64,000 nt of DNA from the NCBI GenBank assembly GCA_037501455.1, contig CM074861.1:97937001-98001000 (forward strand), written 5' to 3'. A model generated the notes under the pieces. That model saw only the letters and a list, made by a program, of their open reading frames with translations, searched no databases and was not told the DNA's origin. The stretch is from Lantana camara. Lineage: Eukaryota; Streptophyta; Magnoliopsida; Lamiales; Verbenaceae. This document shows positions 47,400-59,703 of this stretch, piece after piece. A program made the position numbers and the translations under genes. The first letter of the stretch is position 1. The number at the start of each line of letters is the position of its first letter.

Positions 47400-48048
47400 T
47401 CATAAAAGGGACTAATTATAGTCAAACTCTGCTTCAAAAATCATTGAATTTTTCGTTTATTCTACCAACAAGCATACATCATTGAGTTTGGTTCTATAAC
47501 CATTTTACTAACACATTTCGTCATATATCTTATTAAATTTTAATACATTTAGTCATAGTTTACGTATTTGATCCTATATCATCACATTTGATCCTTTAAT
47601 TTTAACACATTTAGTTCTATAGAAAATATGAGAAAATTTCATATTTGGTCATGTAAGTTTAAGATCAAAATTGTTTTGTCCTGATATGGACGGATATTGT
47701 GACGGATATACACAATATCAAAAGAGATGAGTTGGAATTGGATAGGATTAATATCAATATTTATATGTATTAGTTGGTTTATTTTAGTTTAGGATAGCTT
47801 TAATACTACGTTATTTATTTCCTTACGTTGTTTATTTCCTTCGGAGTCCATAGTTGGTAGAAGTCTTTTATTATATATTGTTCTTGTTGGATTATTTTAC
47901 GTATCAGAAATAATATTCTCAAGTTCCCAATCTATCTCTCAATCTCTTCTCTCCTAAGTATCTCTCTCTCATATCTCCTTCTCCCCTAAATTTCACCGAC
48001 AGATCGATCTTATCGGATTATCTTCCTCTCTCTCATCTACAATCTCTT

Positions 48049-48160
48049 CTCAATAGCCTCCGGAGACGCCATGAGATGAAATTAATCGAGAAAGAACCAA
48101 GAATTGGAAAGGAAATCGAATATTGAAAGCAAGAACACTAGAATTAAACTACTGATACCA
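48049..48160 (-). pseudogene. Copia leader, primer-binding site and gag start, broken
   Basis: On the minus strand, TGGTATCAGTAG (48160-48149) directly follows the LTR end and matches the Met-tRNA primer-binding site used by Copia elements. About 75 bp further is an ATG (48072) opening 'MASPEAIEKRL' before an early stop. No polyprotein is left. Confidence 0.7.
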
Positions 48161-48506
48161 TGAAAATAACCAGAAATCACAGAGAGAAAGAGGGATGAAG
48201 AAAAGCTTCTTTTCCTTATTAAAATGAATGAATGATACGTAATACAACTAAATAAGTATTTATACTAGGAAGTCCCCAATGGGGAGGTGACACTTGTCAC
48301 TGGGAGGTACAAGACCTCAACCCTGGTTACAACTAACTCTCTCTCAGCTAATTGTTCTTAGCTTAAGGTAAAACACAAAATACACGTGCCAACAACTCTA
48401 AAGTAACCAACTAACTCTCTCTCAGCTAATTATTCTTAGCTTAAGGTAAAACACAAAATACACGGGCCAGCAGCTCTAAAGTCTCTTGGATACGAATACG
48501 TCCCAC
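48161..48506 (-). mobile_element. Copia-type LTR
   Basis: 346 bp on the minus strand from TGTGGGACG to TTTTCA, followed immediately by the Met-tRNA primer-binding site, so it is a 5' LTR. It has a TATA-like agtataaatac near 48262. It contains a ~76-bp tandem duplication (about 48331-48407 and 48408-48482, sharing 'ctctctctcagctaatt' and 'ggtaaaacacaaaatacacg'). The partner 3' LTR was not found in the window. Confidence 0.72.
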
Positions 48507-49520
48507 ATTTTCTTAAAGATCCCAACCATTTGTTTTTACGATATTTTTAGTTCCAAAATCTAAAAAACTAACCGGAACCCTAACGGATGTTATGACATGT
48601 GTAAATTTAATAATTGAAACTTTAAAAAATTATATTTTTGGTCCCAAAAGTTTAAAGTAACAATTTTTTTTGGTCCTATTCTTTTGAGATGATCCAACCC
48701 ATTAAATTAATAAAAGAATAAATATAAGTTATCGTAATAGGTGTTTAATAGTAAAGTTTTTTTTTTTTAGTTTGATGAACAAATTCATTTATTAAAGGTA
48801 TTATATTGATAAATAAAAACATATATAAATCTTCAATATTATATATTATTTTTAAAATATATATTAATTAAAAATGAGATTTAAATGGACAGTGGCGGTG
48901 GCAGCATATGTGTTATTTCATTAATTATGTTTAAAATATAATTATTTATTATTTATTGAAAAAATAAAATTCATATCATTTTATTAACATTTTTCTTGAT
49001 ATTTAATACGTATTTTTTCAAGGAAAAAAAAAAAAGAAATATAAATGTGTACTTTTTTAAGTTAATATGTAGATTGAAAAAAATTTATATTTTCAATCCC
49101 CGTAAGTTTAAGGTCAAATTTCTTTTTTGCACTACACTTTTTTTAAAGAACTGACCTATTTGTGTTTTCGACACTTTTAGTGCCAAAAAAAATACTCTTA
49201 ACGGAATTTAACACCGTTTGAAATTAATACTGAAAGTTTTAAAATTATCAAAAAATAAATAAATGGGTAGGACCTTTAAAAAAGTGTGGTACAAAAAAAA
49301 ATTTTACCTTAAACTTATGAGATTAAAAATATAATTTTTTCTAAAAATATTAATGAAGTGAAGGTAATGTGTTAAAATTAAAGGACCAAATGTGTAAATT
49401 CAAACTAAATGTATTAAAATTAATAAGATAAAGAACCAAATGTATTAATAAAATATTTATAGAACCAAAATTGGATTCTGATCATACTTATAGAAACAAA
49501 AACACAATTTTACCTTTAAA

Positions 49521-51211
49521 ATATTATATACAATAACTTTGCACAGACTACGAGAACATATTCCTCCCTCAGCATGCACAAAAATGAAATCAAAATCAAA
49601 CTCAACCTCCGGCCCAATTTCGGGCCCATACATATGAGTACAATCCTCAAGCTATCAGAAGATTCCACGTGGCATTTTAAGGGAAGCTATCCGACCAACA
49701 CTATCAAATATCAATACCCCACCCACTATTTGGCGAAAGGTAATTGTTCGCTACTTACTAAAAATTACTTTTCTCACATTTCACCTTTTACGAACTGACT
49801 TGAACGTTTCCTCAAACAATTCTCGGCTTGTCCTTCTCACGGGTTATTCGTGTTTTCAGGTACTTTGATTGAAGGGCTATGCTTGGCAACTTATTCAAGG
49901 GCACACTAAGCGAGGAAGATTCGATCCAGCTGAGTCGTATCAAGGAGAAAGAAAATATCGTCACAACAATTCCTACATTATAAATAAACAACGATTATTC
50001 TTAAACGATGGCTCAAGTAATTTTTTCAAATATTTATTTCAGGCCATTTTTACTTTGATTAAATAACTATGTCCGCATAATCACACTACAAAAGAACAGC
50101 ATATTAAATATGAACTTGTCTCCAATAACTAATCATTTATACATGCACAAAGCTCATAAAAAGAAGCTCATGAGATTAATGCAATGGGATCATGACCTAA
50201 ATTACCCTTCGCAAGTCTAATCCAACCCAAAGGGACAAACTAGACTTGAATGATGGTCCATCTAACTCGAACAAGCTACCTCCTCACAATTTAATAAAAC
50301 CAGCCGAAATCGAAATTATATGTACGAATCGAACAACTATTTGGTTCGACATCTGGTTCAATTCTTTTCAAAATTGCTTATTCAGTTCCGTATTTAGTTT
50401 CAGCCTACTGTATCGTACACTATTTTGGCGTGCCAAATACACAGTTTGGTTTACTAATTGAACATGCCCAAGTCTTGAGCGCCAGAAACGGAACAACAAT
50501 TCAAATGTGATATTAAATCTAGTACAGAGTAAAGACACATCATATGACTAAACATTTGAGAAGAGTAGCATGACACCCAAGGAGGACCCTATGCCTACAG
50601 ACGGATATTTATTAAACTGGGGCATTTCCTATTGTACACCCCTTTTATTTTTGGCCAGCAAGTCGTAGATGTTGAGGATGACAAGATTTTCTTGGAAAAA
50701 TCTGATAAAAGAGTATACATGAACATCATAGATTGCAATCCACAACATGAGCCAACAAAACTACCAGTCAAAACAAACATAAACTTTTCCAGACTATAAA
50801 CACTCTGTAGATCACTTACCTGTGTATTTTTTCTAATGGAATAAGCTTTTAGGTGTGGTGGTATGTAATGTGGCATCAGAGTAACTAGACAAGAGGTTTT
50901 ATTAGATTGATCCCCACCCAGTATGACATTGGGTTCAAAGAACCTTAACTACAGTAGTAGCAGATAAAATTTTTCACATAATGTACTATTCACTCTAAAG
51001 GCGACATAATCATAGACCTTAAGACAGACAACCAGATTAGATCAGGGCCATTTTAGCTTTAAAACTTAAGAAGCCACAAGAGATTTATATCAACCTTCAA
51101 CACATAATGTGAGATGCAAAAAGGTTGTTTCATACCTTTATCCGGCTAACTTTGTAGAAATATCATCATGTTCGGTTTCTTAAGTCTTTATCTTGAAGAA
51201 CCATCCAAGTT
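49521..51211. other. Intergenic and possible 3' UTR of the downstream minus-strand candidate
   Basis: No recognised domain. From about 50590 the composition becomes less AT-biased and gene-intron-like, up to 53600. A possible donor (cacag|gtaagt on the minus strand near 50820) hints at untranslated exons of the candidate gene. Confidence 0.3.
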
Positions 51212-53611
51212 TTATGGGAATTTCCCTTCTCCATGACTCTGTATCCACTTTTTAAGCTGTTTATCATCATTTGACTTGTTTATCAGCTGGAAAGGGCCAA
51301 TGGATGAAAAGAGGTTGTGATTAAACAAATAGTATCACCCAGCCAATGATCATAAGAAAGCAAATATCAAGCTAAAGAACATATATCGCACTAAAAGTGC
51401 ATTAACTTCTTGCAAAAAAAGATAGCAGAAATTAAAGATGTTCTAGTAGGGAAAAACTCTTGAAAACAAGAGAAATCAACTTCGAGAAGATAAAATAAGA
51501 TATATCCTAAGACTATCATATCCTAAATGCCATAATTCTGGGTCATTCTGCAGTTATAAGTTAATTTCCATCTTCCTTGAATCATTTGACACCTAAAAAC
51601 ACATTACTTGCTTTTCTTTAAAATTTGACACCAGAAAGAGTGTTTGTGCTTTGCCCTGTAATCACATAAATTTTCTATAAATTCAGTTGCATGAAATCCT
51701 TGGTACAACCTCATAATGTCCTCCAAGTTCTGACAGAGTTTTTTCCGACTCCTAGAAACTAAGGATTAGGCGTTTATCAATCTCCAGTTCAACTTTCTCA
51801 TGCCCTTCATCACACAATCAGACAGGCAAGATACACGAATTCCCACATTGAGTCAAAAGTGCTCAAATTCATTTGCCTTAAGCAATTTAAAACAAAGAAA
51901 AGGCAAATGAACTCTACAGTCCCAAACTAATATAGTGTATATCTGACATGAAGTGAAAATGCTATCCCAATAGATATTAGAGATCATATTGTTCCAGCTT
52001 TGCATTCATTAGTTTCCCAAAGGGGTAGAAGTATGTATATTCTTGCAAATATGTTTATTTATGCATGGGATGCTAGTGTGAGTAAGTGATTTCTGCTTGT
52101 GTGAGTGAGTGATTCTGCATGTGTGTGTGAATGAAGATAAAGCAAAATACAGTCAACATCAGAGCATGTTTATACTCTCTCAAACAAACTCTGGCCCAAA
52201 TCAAAATTAACAATCCGAAGGGGAGAGCGCAAAGGAGCAGACCTGAATCATGATAACTTGAAATAGAGATCAGCACAGGAACTTGGACCCCATCAAAACC
52301 ATAATGGCATTATAGACTGTACACTTACGGCTTACAACAAATGGGAAACAATGCAGCCTTCAAATATATCTGAGCCAGTGTCTCCACATAAGACATTCGT
52401 CAACTAATCATTTCGAGATCAGTTGCACCTTTCATGACTCTAAGAACTCTTTATCACTGATTTTAAACCTCACGAGAAATTCTTACCGCCGTGAGGCTCT
52501 GATGGACAGTGAATAAACAAAGAAGCTATCAAAATGAAATAAGTGCATCAGTTATTCATAATGATTGTGACAACAAAGTATTTCCTATTTGGTGAGTGTG
52601 GTAGCAAATTCAAATAGGAAACACATTATTTTGAAGTTTTCGGAATAGCCATCTTCAACAAAGTGAAACATTTCATACAACTTTGAGAAGATTCCCATGC
52701 TAAATGCCACGTAATTAAGTCAAGTCGAGTCACCCGTGCAAATAAAAAAATGACCCTATCACCAATAACTGATAATTATTTCAAGTTTCTCCTGAGACAC
52801 AAATAGCAATTAAGCACCCATCTCAAGGCACATAATCTTGAATCAATGCTTCCAACAAATTCCCCCTATATACATTAAAAACACAAGTTTGCAAAATATA
52901 GCAAATAACTCTTCTAAGTAAACTAGTTGTCCACAATTAAAGCCCCTCTATCAGTGTATTAACTTTCAAGAGATCTGTGAATGAAGGAGTTAACAATCAC
53001 GACCCAAATAAGCAGTATCTACGAATCAGAAGCCGTTACCTCCGCAGCTGATTTCATGCCAACAAACTGCAGAGCTTATGGGAAGATGTTCAGTAAGGTG
53101 GTCCCCGTTCCGGTTTTAGCGAATAGGACTCATCATCAAAAGTAAACAAGCACGGATTGTTGGAGAAGGGGATCTTACTTATCAGAAGTATGAGCTAAAA
53201 GATGCCATGATTGATGAAAACGCATACACAAACATTAGTTTCTGATTCAGTTCATGATTTTAGTACAACATCTATCCAAGGAACCATTGCTGACTCGGAA
53301 TTACAATTGCATCCTCCAAGGACAATCCAATTTGGACCTTGTTCAACAGTATAACTGCCAAAGCATTTGAGTCGAAATTAAATACATTTCCTAAAGGACA
53401 AGGAAAGAAGAGAAGCATCAAGCTTTGCAAGCAAAAAAGAAATTACGTCATACGAATCCATCCATGGACGCAGGTGAAGCGAATACAGAGAAATCACCTT
53501 GAGAATTCCTTCCACAGAGGCGAGGATACCGAATGCTTTGAGCCGTCTGGAATAGTTGCTTGGGTTTAAGCAGAGGGGATTTGAAGTATATGGCGCATTT
53601 AATGTTTTCAC
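51212..53611 (-). CDS. Candidate small multi-exon gene, unknown product
   Basis: Not recognised. On the minus strand four short coding blocks join in phase 0 with GT-AG signals: 53611-53498 (38 codons, including 'RRLKAFGILASVEGILK'), 53066-53040 (FVGMKSAAE), 52498-52487 (SLTA, a 12-nt micro-exon) and 51286-51212 (LINKSNDDKQLKKWIQSHGE..., then stop). Together 75 aa with no obvious signal peptide or domain; the C-terminal block is hydrophilic with a charged helix-like pattern. Consistent phase across four blocks, and a 3-kb stretch with intron-like composition, argue for a real gene. The tiny exon, the unknown family and possible missed exons argue against certainty. It could also be a non-coding transcript. 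Confidence 0.38.
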
Positions 53612-53708
53612 TGAAAACGTAGGTTAAGACCAACGCTTCTAGCCTAAAATCTAAATATGTGTAAACAACGATTTTCATTGTTAGAGATTTTGAAGGATAT
53701 TGATAAAT

Positions 53709-53862
53709 TATGATGCACAAATACTTTTAAAATTATCATTTTATTATATTTTATTGGATAATATTGTTTATCTTTTTGGACACTGTAATCGATACTTCTC
53801 ATATGAAAAGTTTTCTTAAAAAAAAAAGAAAAAGTTTTGTATTGTCGTATTGGTGCATTATA
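53709..53862. mobile_element. Family M MITE, complete copy
   Basis: 154 bp with inverted ends tatgatgcacaaatac and gtattggtgcattata. Shares internal 'cttttaaaattatcatttta' and 'cgatacttctcatatgaaaa' with the other copies. It lies just upstream of the candidate minus-strand gene. No clear duplication at the ends. Confidence 0.6.
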
Positions 53863-54112
53863 GTCAATAAACTTCAACTAAATATTGGAAAATTTTACTT
53901 TTTCACTTTTTATTTATTTTATTAATTTAGAGTTTTAGGAAAATAACTTCTTTTGAAAATAAATAGAAAAAAAATAAAAACTTAAAAATATCTAAAGGCG
54001 TGGTCTTGTTTCTGATCCAGGATAAATAACATTTATTAAGACTAATATAATCTTTTTTGAAGGAAAAGAGGCGGTGGGGGCCTAATTTATTGCAACTCCT
54101 CCAAAACCAAGT

Positions 54113-54463
54113 TCAACGTAAAGTCCGGAATATCACCCGCACCAACACAGGTCGAAGTCTATTGGCATCAAGTCTAACAAAAGAAAAGTGACAACCAGAG
54201 AAATTAGAACATATAGATTTAATGTCACTAAATATGTTGTCGACTTCGGAAAGGTCCTCTTGCTCGGATCGGAGTCTGTTGATCACATTGATGTTGTCTC
54301 CTCCTATGATAACATGGCTCCATCCAAAGTCTCTCGCCAACTTCGCAGCTGATAATGCCCCCAACGTTTCCACCACCAGGGGGTCTTTTGTGTTCAGTTT
54401 TCTGTCGGTTTTCCAACCTATATATGCACAACCCCTGATAATCTTGTCAAACAAATAATGCAT
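54113..54463 (-). pseudogene. RNase H-like domain fragment (RVT_3 type)
   Basis: 116-codon open stretch on the minus strand. It shows 'ETLGALSAAKLARDFGW', then 'VIIGGDNINVINRL' (with the conserved Asp), then 'FSFVRLDANRLR'. This order is typical of the plant RNase H-like domain attached to non-LTR retroelements or their host-copied relics. The first catalytic Asp region is missing upstream, and the C-terminal 'NR-x-AH-x-LA' motif is altered, so it is probably a dead fragment. Confidence 0.65.
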
Positions 54464-54860
54464 TGATTATAATTCAAATTAAAATTAAAGCCTCATGTCA
54501 ATATTAAAAAAAATTAAAAAATCAAATTTAAAGAATCAGAAATACAAAAAATCATAAAGATTTATCAATAATGAGAAACACATGCAAAAATACACCAAAT
54601 TATCCAAAATTAAAGTGCACATTCATCTTCTCATAACACATACACGGTATTATATTAATCCAAATTTTTATTGGTAAAAGTTAAAACCCCGGCTTCCTTA
54701 TTGTGTGCATTGATAATTTTGTCCGCACACATCGCTACTTCCTGGGACCTTACTCCTCCCTTCAAAAACATGATTGAAATTTTTACCGTTGATAAGTTAT
54801 CTTGTTCCAATCTCGAACAGCTGCATATCCATATTTGTTGTAATATAATTGTTTTTATAT

Positions 54861-55558
54861 ATTATTAAATAAATTATGTAGGAAAATTGTGTTAGATGCA
54901 AGTATGACAATTCATATCATCTTAAATAAAACTATTACAAACTCCATCTTAAAAAATTTCACAAATTACAAATTATCTCATTCTACTTAAATTCAAGTTG
55001 ATTTTGTGAGGAATAGACTACTAATTTAACTATATTTTCAGTTTTTTTTTTTTTTTTAATTTGAGTTAAATTTCGAATACATTATTTTTCATTCTTTCCA
55101 ATTTTTATGGTAAAACGATAAATTCGTTTATTGATATTGAGACCTTTGTAATTTTCAAAACTCATAAAAGATGAAGATAGTAAATTTTTTAATCTAAACA
55201 AGTAGGGATTATAATCATGTAATCTCGTCAAAGGGTATAAATTTGATATTGAGTTTATTTATTTAAACACAAATATTCAAAGAACTAGGAAGATGTAGAA
55301 TGAAATTAAGAATATCTTTTTTACTGTTGTGAAAACTGATACGCAATTAACAAATATTGTGTAATTAAACATTTTCCCATAAATGCATAAAATAGCTTGG
55401 GAAGAAAGCCATTAAAAATATTATATATTTTTCAAGAATAAATGCATAAAATAGCTTGGGAAGAAAGCCATGAAAAAATAGTGTAATTAAATATCTTTCA
55501 AGAATAAATGCATAAATAGCTTGGAAAGAAAGCCACGAAGAAAATCATGTTATTAATA
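54861..55558. repeat. Left copy of the direct repeat flanking the NEDD1 relic
   Basis: About 0.7 kb sharing ordered blocks with 59704-60456: 'gtgttagatgcaa', 'gagttaaatttcgaata', 'cctttgtaattttcaaaa', 'atattcaa' and a terminal minisatellite. The minisatellite (about 55359-55550) has three units of ~55 bp with 'aaatgcataaaatagcttgg' and 'gaagaaagcca'. Clearly diverged from the right copy, so an old duplication. Confidence 0.75.
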
Positions 55559-55938
55559 ATTAACTAGTAATTATTATACATTCTATACGTATGTAAATAA
55601 AAATTTACCACGATTAAAAATCCAGTAATCTAATATAAAAACTTGGACTTTTTAAAAATTTTATTCTTAAATTAAATAAAATTTTAAAAAATATTTGAAA
55701 TTAATTAAAATTTTATATGAGGTCAGATATTTTTTAAATTAATTAAATATTAAATTAAATTAAAAAATAAAAGAAACGTGGTTGAAATGGAACAGGAATA
55801 TATATATTCTTTCCATTCCCGCACCCGCTCTTTCTCTCGATCAACAAACAAAAAGTTGAGCAACAAAAATCTTCATCTGGCACCCTCTACACTCCCAAAA
55901 CTCCCAAATTCCATCTTCGATTCTCTCATATACGAACG

Positions 55939-58168
55939 ATGAATTCTGAATCTGAGAAGTTGCTGCTGGCGGCGTGCGGCGGCGATACGGTGAAGCTCTT
56001 CGACATATCGGCGGAGCCTCAGAACGCATGCGTCCTCATCCACTCTCCATCTCCAGGCTCACGTGTAAATTCCGTCAAGTGGAATCACAACAGTTAGTTC
56101 TTACTCGTTTCTGTTTGATTTTATGTCACTTCCTTTTTCGACTTTATATATATTAGCTTAGTTACTCGATTTTTTTTCTTGTTTCTGATTGATTTCCCGA
56201 CGCATTAGATTTACTGTTGGCGAGCGCCGGAGAAGATAATAAAGTATCATTATGGAGGAAAAACGGGCGAAGCTTGTGGACGGTACCTGCCAACAATGCT
56301 AGGGGGGAAATTTCAGAGGTACATTATATAATTTAAGATTGTCTTTAGTTTGTTATAATTTTTCGATAATCTAGAATTTAAGACAATTCATTATAGATGC
56401 AAGGATTGCATTTTACTACATTGTCGCCTATTTATGCCTGCATTAAGTTTCGTTCCTTAATATGAGTGAGATGCTGGTTGATTTTGGTTTTTTGAAATCT
56501 TACAATAAGCGAAGAGGAGTGGAATTTAGTGATTGTTTGTCAGTGGAAGCGAATGTAATCGAGACAAATGTGTACTTCGTTATGTTGTAATATAGATGCA
56601 TAGGAGAGGAGCTTTCAAGTAGTAACTGTAACTAACACCTTAATGAGGCAGTGGAATTAAAACTTGAAAAAAGAAACCAATTAACTACTAAGAGGATGTT
56701 TGGCTAAAAGCTCATTTAATATAGCTTATAGCCTCTTACATCTATAAGATGTCTTTAGAACTTATAAGATGGTGATCTTATTTTGAAAATAAGCTCTAGA
56801 GGTGTTTGGATAAGCATATGATCATAAACTTATTTGATGTTTGTAATGACAACTCTGCAATTAACAAGGCCAAAAAAAGGGAGTGTGTTAAGATGTTATA
56901 GTAATAAGTTGTTCAGATATAAGTTGTTTAGAAGAGCTTATAAGGTCTGCCAATCAACTTCTAAGTGTTACTCTTCTGCTAAAAGTTAGAAAATAAGAGC
57001 TAGTTTTCAGATTACAGCTTTAATTTGAATTGTGTGCATGATCTGTGTTGCTATTTATGTTTTTGACTGAAATATAGTTGTTACTGAAGTTTTAGTCTTG
57101 AAATGTTCCCGACAATTTCTTCCCTCATAATTGTTAAATATGTAAGCCGTCCGAGTCTATATCAGCTATCAGCTTCAGCAATAAAGGATCTCGACATCTT
57201 TGCTCTGGTGGAGCTGGTCAAGTTGTACGGATATGGGATTTACAGAGGAAGCGTTGTGTCAAATGGTTGAAAGGACACACTGATACCGTAACAGCTGTAA
57301 TGTATAATTGCGAAGATGAACATATAGCTTCTGTCACTCGTAAAGGAGATCTTATACTTCACAATCTTGCTAATGGCACCAGAGCTGCTGAACTCAGCGA
57401 CCCTAATGGACAGGTTGGGTATATTGTTGCAGGCAGTCATTTTTCTGCAAAAGCTCTTTGAATTATGTTTTGTTTCATCGTACACGATTTTCATTTCTGT
57501 TTCCTAAAATTCACGAAACCAGGTTTTGGGTGCACTTGATTATTCTCGGATGAGCAGACACCTGTTGGTGACTGCTGGTGATGATGGGTCCATCCACATG
57601 TGGGATACTAATGGTCGCAGCCCAAAGGTTAGCGTTATAAAACTGATTGCTCTGTTGGCTTAAAGTTTTGGACATTTAACTGTCTCTTACTGATTTCCTA
57701 TTTGGAGTTGCTATAGATTGTTTGTATGAACACTCTTGCATTTCACAGGTTTCTTGGCTGAAGCAGCATTCAGCTCCGATCTCTGGTGTTAGTTTTTCGC
57801 CATCCAATGACAAGGTCTCTTCTTTGTCACCTTTCTTTTCTATTCTCCTACATTCCCTATTAAGACAGTCATATACATTTGCTTTCAGTAAGCTACATGC
57901 CATGAATTATTACTATTTTATTTCATTTTTTATCCTGTATTTGACAGATTATTGCAAGTGTTGGTCTGGAATGAAGTTATACACTTTTGACTCCGGGTCT
58001 AGGAAACCATCTGCTTGCATTCCTCATGAAGCGCCTTTCTCTTCCCTGGCATTTACTGATGATGGATTAACCTTGGCTGCTGGAACAAGCAGTGGTCAGA
58101 TTGTATTCTATGATGTTCGTGGGAAGCCACAACCAATTACTGTGCTTCGTGCATATGGGAATTCTAAG
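55939..58168 (+). pseudogene. Truncated NEDD1-like WD40 gene (gamma-tubulin recruitment factor)
   Basis: Six exons resemble the N-terminal WD40 half of plant NEDD1, which recruits gamma-tubulin for microtubule nucleation: 55939-56092, 56209-56318, 57147-57413, 57523-57627, 57749-57814, 57948-58168. The first five join in frame (M-N-S-E-S-E... through '[16 protein letters not shown]', '[11 protein letters not shown]', '[10 protein letters not shown]'). Exon 6 is 221 nt where 222 would keep the frame. One base is missing around 57970-57974 ('ggtctggaatgaag'), giving a stop just after 'IIASVGLE', although the later codons ([19 protein letters not shown]...) are clean in the shifted frame. The C-terminal exons, including the gamma-tubulin-binding part, are absent from the next 5 kb. 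So about 308 codons of a ~780-aa protein remain. A single-base sequencing error would not rescue the truncation. Confidence 0.82.
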
Positions 58169-59703
58169 GTGATCTTAATTTTCAAAGTATTATTTATACC
58201 TTTCCTTGTTTGGATATTGGGCTGGCTGCTCGGTGGCATATTTTCCAAATTACTACAAATACAAAATGGTGTCTGCTATAAAAATATAATATGGATCTTT
58301 GTGCAATTGTTTCAATCCTTATCACTTATCAAGAAATAATTAATTTCTGGTCAAGACTCAAGGGGCATTCAATCGCTCAATTGATTATGTCAATATGAAC
58401 TTGCCAAAATGAACAAGTAATATTTTGCAATGTCTCTCCTATGATTGAAGCTGCACAAATCAGACACTATACACATAAAATGTGGAATGTTTCTTCTGGT
58501 TTGAAAATATATGAAGGTAAACCACCATCTGACCTGTTTCCTTATAGAAGGTTTATGTTTACCGGGTATGGGGCCATCAGAAGCTGGTACGTCCTGATCA
58601 ATCTTAATTTTTTTCCTTTTACATCCTTATGTTCACCTTGAATCTTACTTAATACTATAAGACTCGGTGAGAATGTTGAGACATCACATACACTGATGTG
58701 TGATTTTTAGTTAATAGGTTAGGTTGTCTGGTGCTAGATTTTATAAGTTCTAATTTGTGGCAATATTTCCATATAGATCTTAAGTTTGATTCACATCACG
58801 TACCCTTACGCGATGAATTTTAGAGAATATTTACCTCTGAAGGTCGCCTGATTACACAACACACATTTTCCCGCAGTCTAAAATATATATTCGCGAAGTC
58901 CCATACGTTAGGAAAATTTTGTTTTGTCTGGAAAAACAGTTTTGGATTATTTATAACTGTCATTGTATAGATTAGAGTTGTTTCAGATTCTGATTTTCTA
59001 ACTACTGTGATGATCTTTGATTGTAGGTGAATGAATACAAGTTTCACGCACATGAATATAAAAGGTAAATGGGAATATTTAAACACATCAACGGGAATAA
59101 TTACTTAGTCAACAAATTGCAACAAATTAATTATTATCAGTATTTTATAGTTTATAGTCTTCTTTTGCCTTGCAGCCATTCTCTAGGACAAGATAAGAAA
59201 GTAGTAGTAATTGGCTAGCATTTACCTCCCCTGGTGATGCAAAATATTACACAAAACCCCTTGCCTACATGAGAAAGGCTGGACTCATATTTAGGTTGTG
59301 TTGATAGAATAGTGTAGAGGATTGGGTTGGGCTTTTATTATTAAAGTTGTTGGGTTTGAGGATGGGGTATATAGTTGATTGGGTCCAATCCTTTGCTGTG
59401 GGCCTGAGTATAATTATGATTCCTATTTTCTTCACCTAGGGAATGTGAAAAAAAAATTTTTTGATTGAAACATTAGAGAAAATTCGAACTCAAATCGATT
59501 TGACCGAATTCAACTAATTATAATGGTAAATGTAATATATCTATCATTTGATTTGTTATTCATTTTAAAATTTCCATCAATTATACGACAAGAGTAAAAC
59601 ACTTGTTCTTCGTTATATTAATTTGACCGAAGTAAGTTCGGATTAAAATTACCCAATTTCAGGATTTAGCTTTTGTGCATTCGTGTTTGTTATAATATAA
59701 TTC
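58169..59703. other. Sequence downstream of the NEDD1 relic, no NEDD1 exons
   Basis: After the donor at 58169 I searched for the family's next exon ('AVTSLCWQR'-like) and saw none. A short plus-strand stretch at 58441-58560 containing 'MWNVSSGLKIYEG' looks vaguely WD-repeat-like but I cannot assign it. The rest is AT-rich. Confidence 0.45.

Larger units (their letters stand above)
47400..49520. repeat. Nested foldback and LTR cluster
   Basis: Stretches near 47470-47640 and 49340-49480 are inverted relatives ('aatgtgttaaaattaaagga', 'aaatgtattaaaatt', 'ttatagaaccaaa'), suggesting an outer foldback. Inside are a smaller palindromic element at about 49079-49340 (ends around 'gtaagtttaaggtcaaattt' and its inverse) and the Copia remnant at 48049-48506. 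I could not fix outer ends or duplications. Confidence 0.5.

Noticed and set aside
55939..58339. Functional full-length NEDD1
   Set aside because: Exon 6 is out of frame by one base and no C-terminal exons follow, so a complete gene is not supported.
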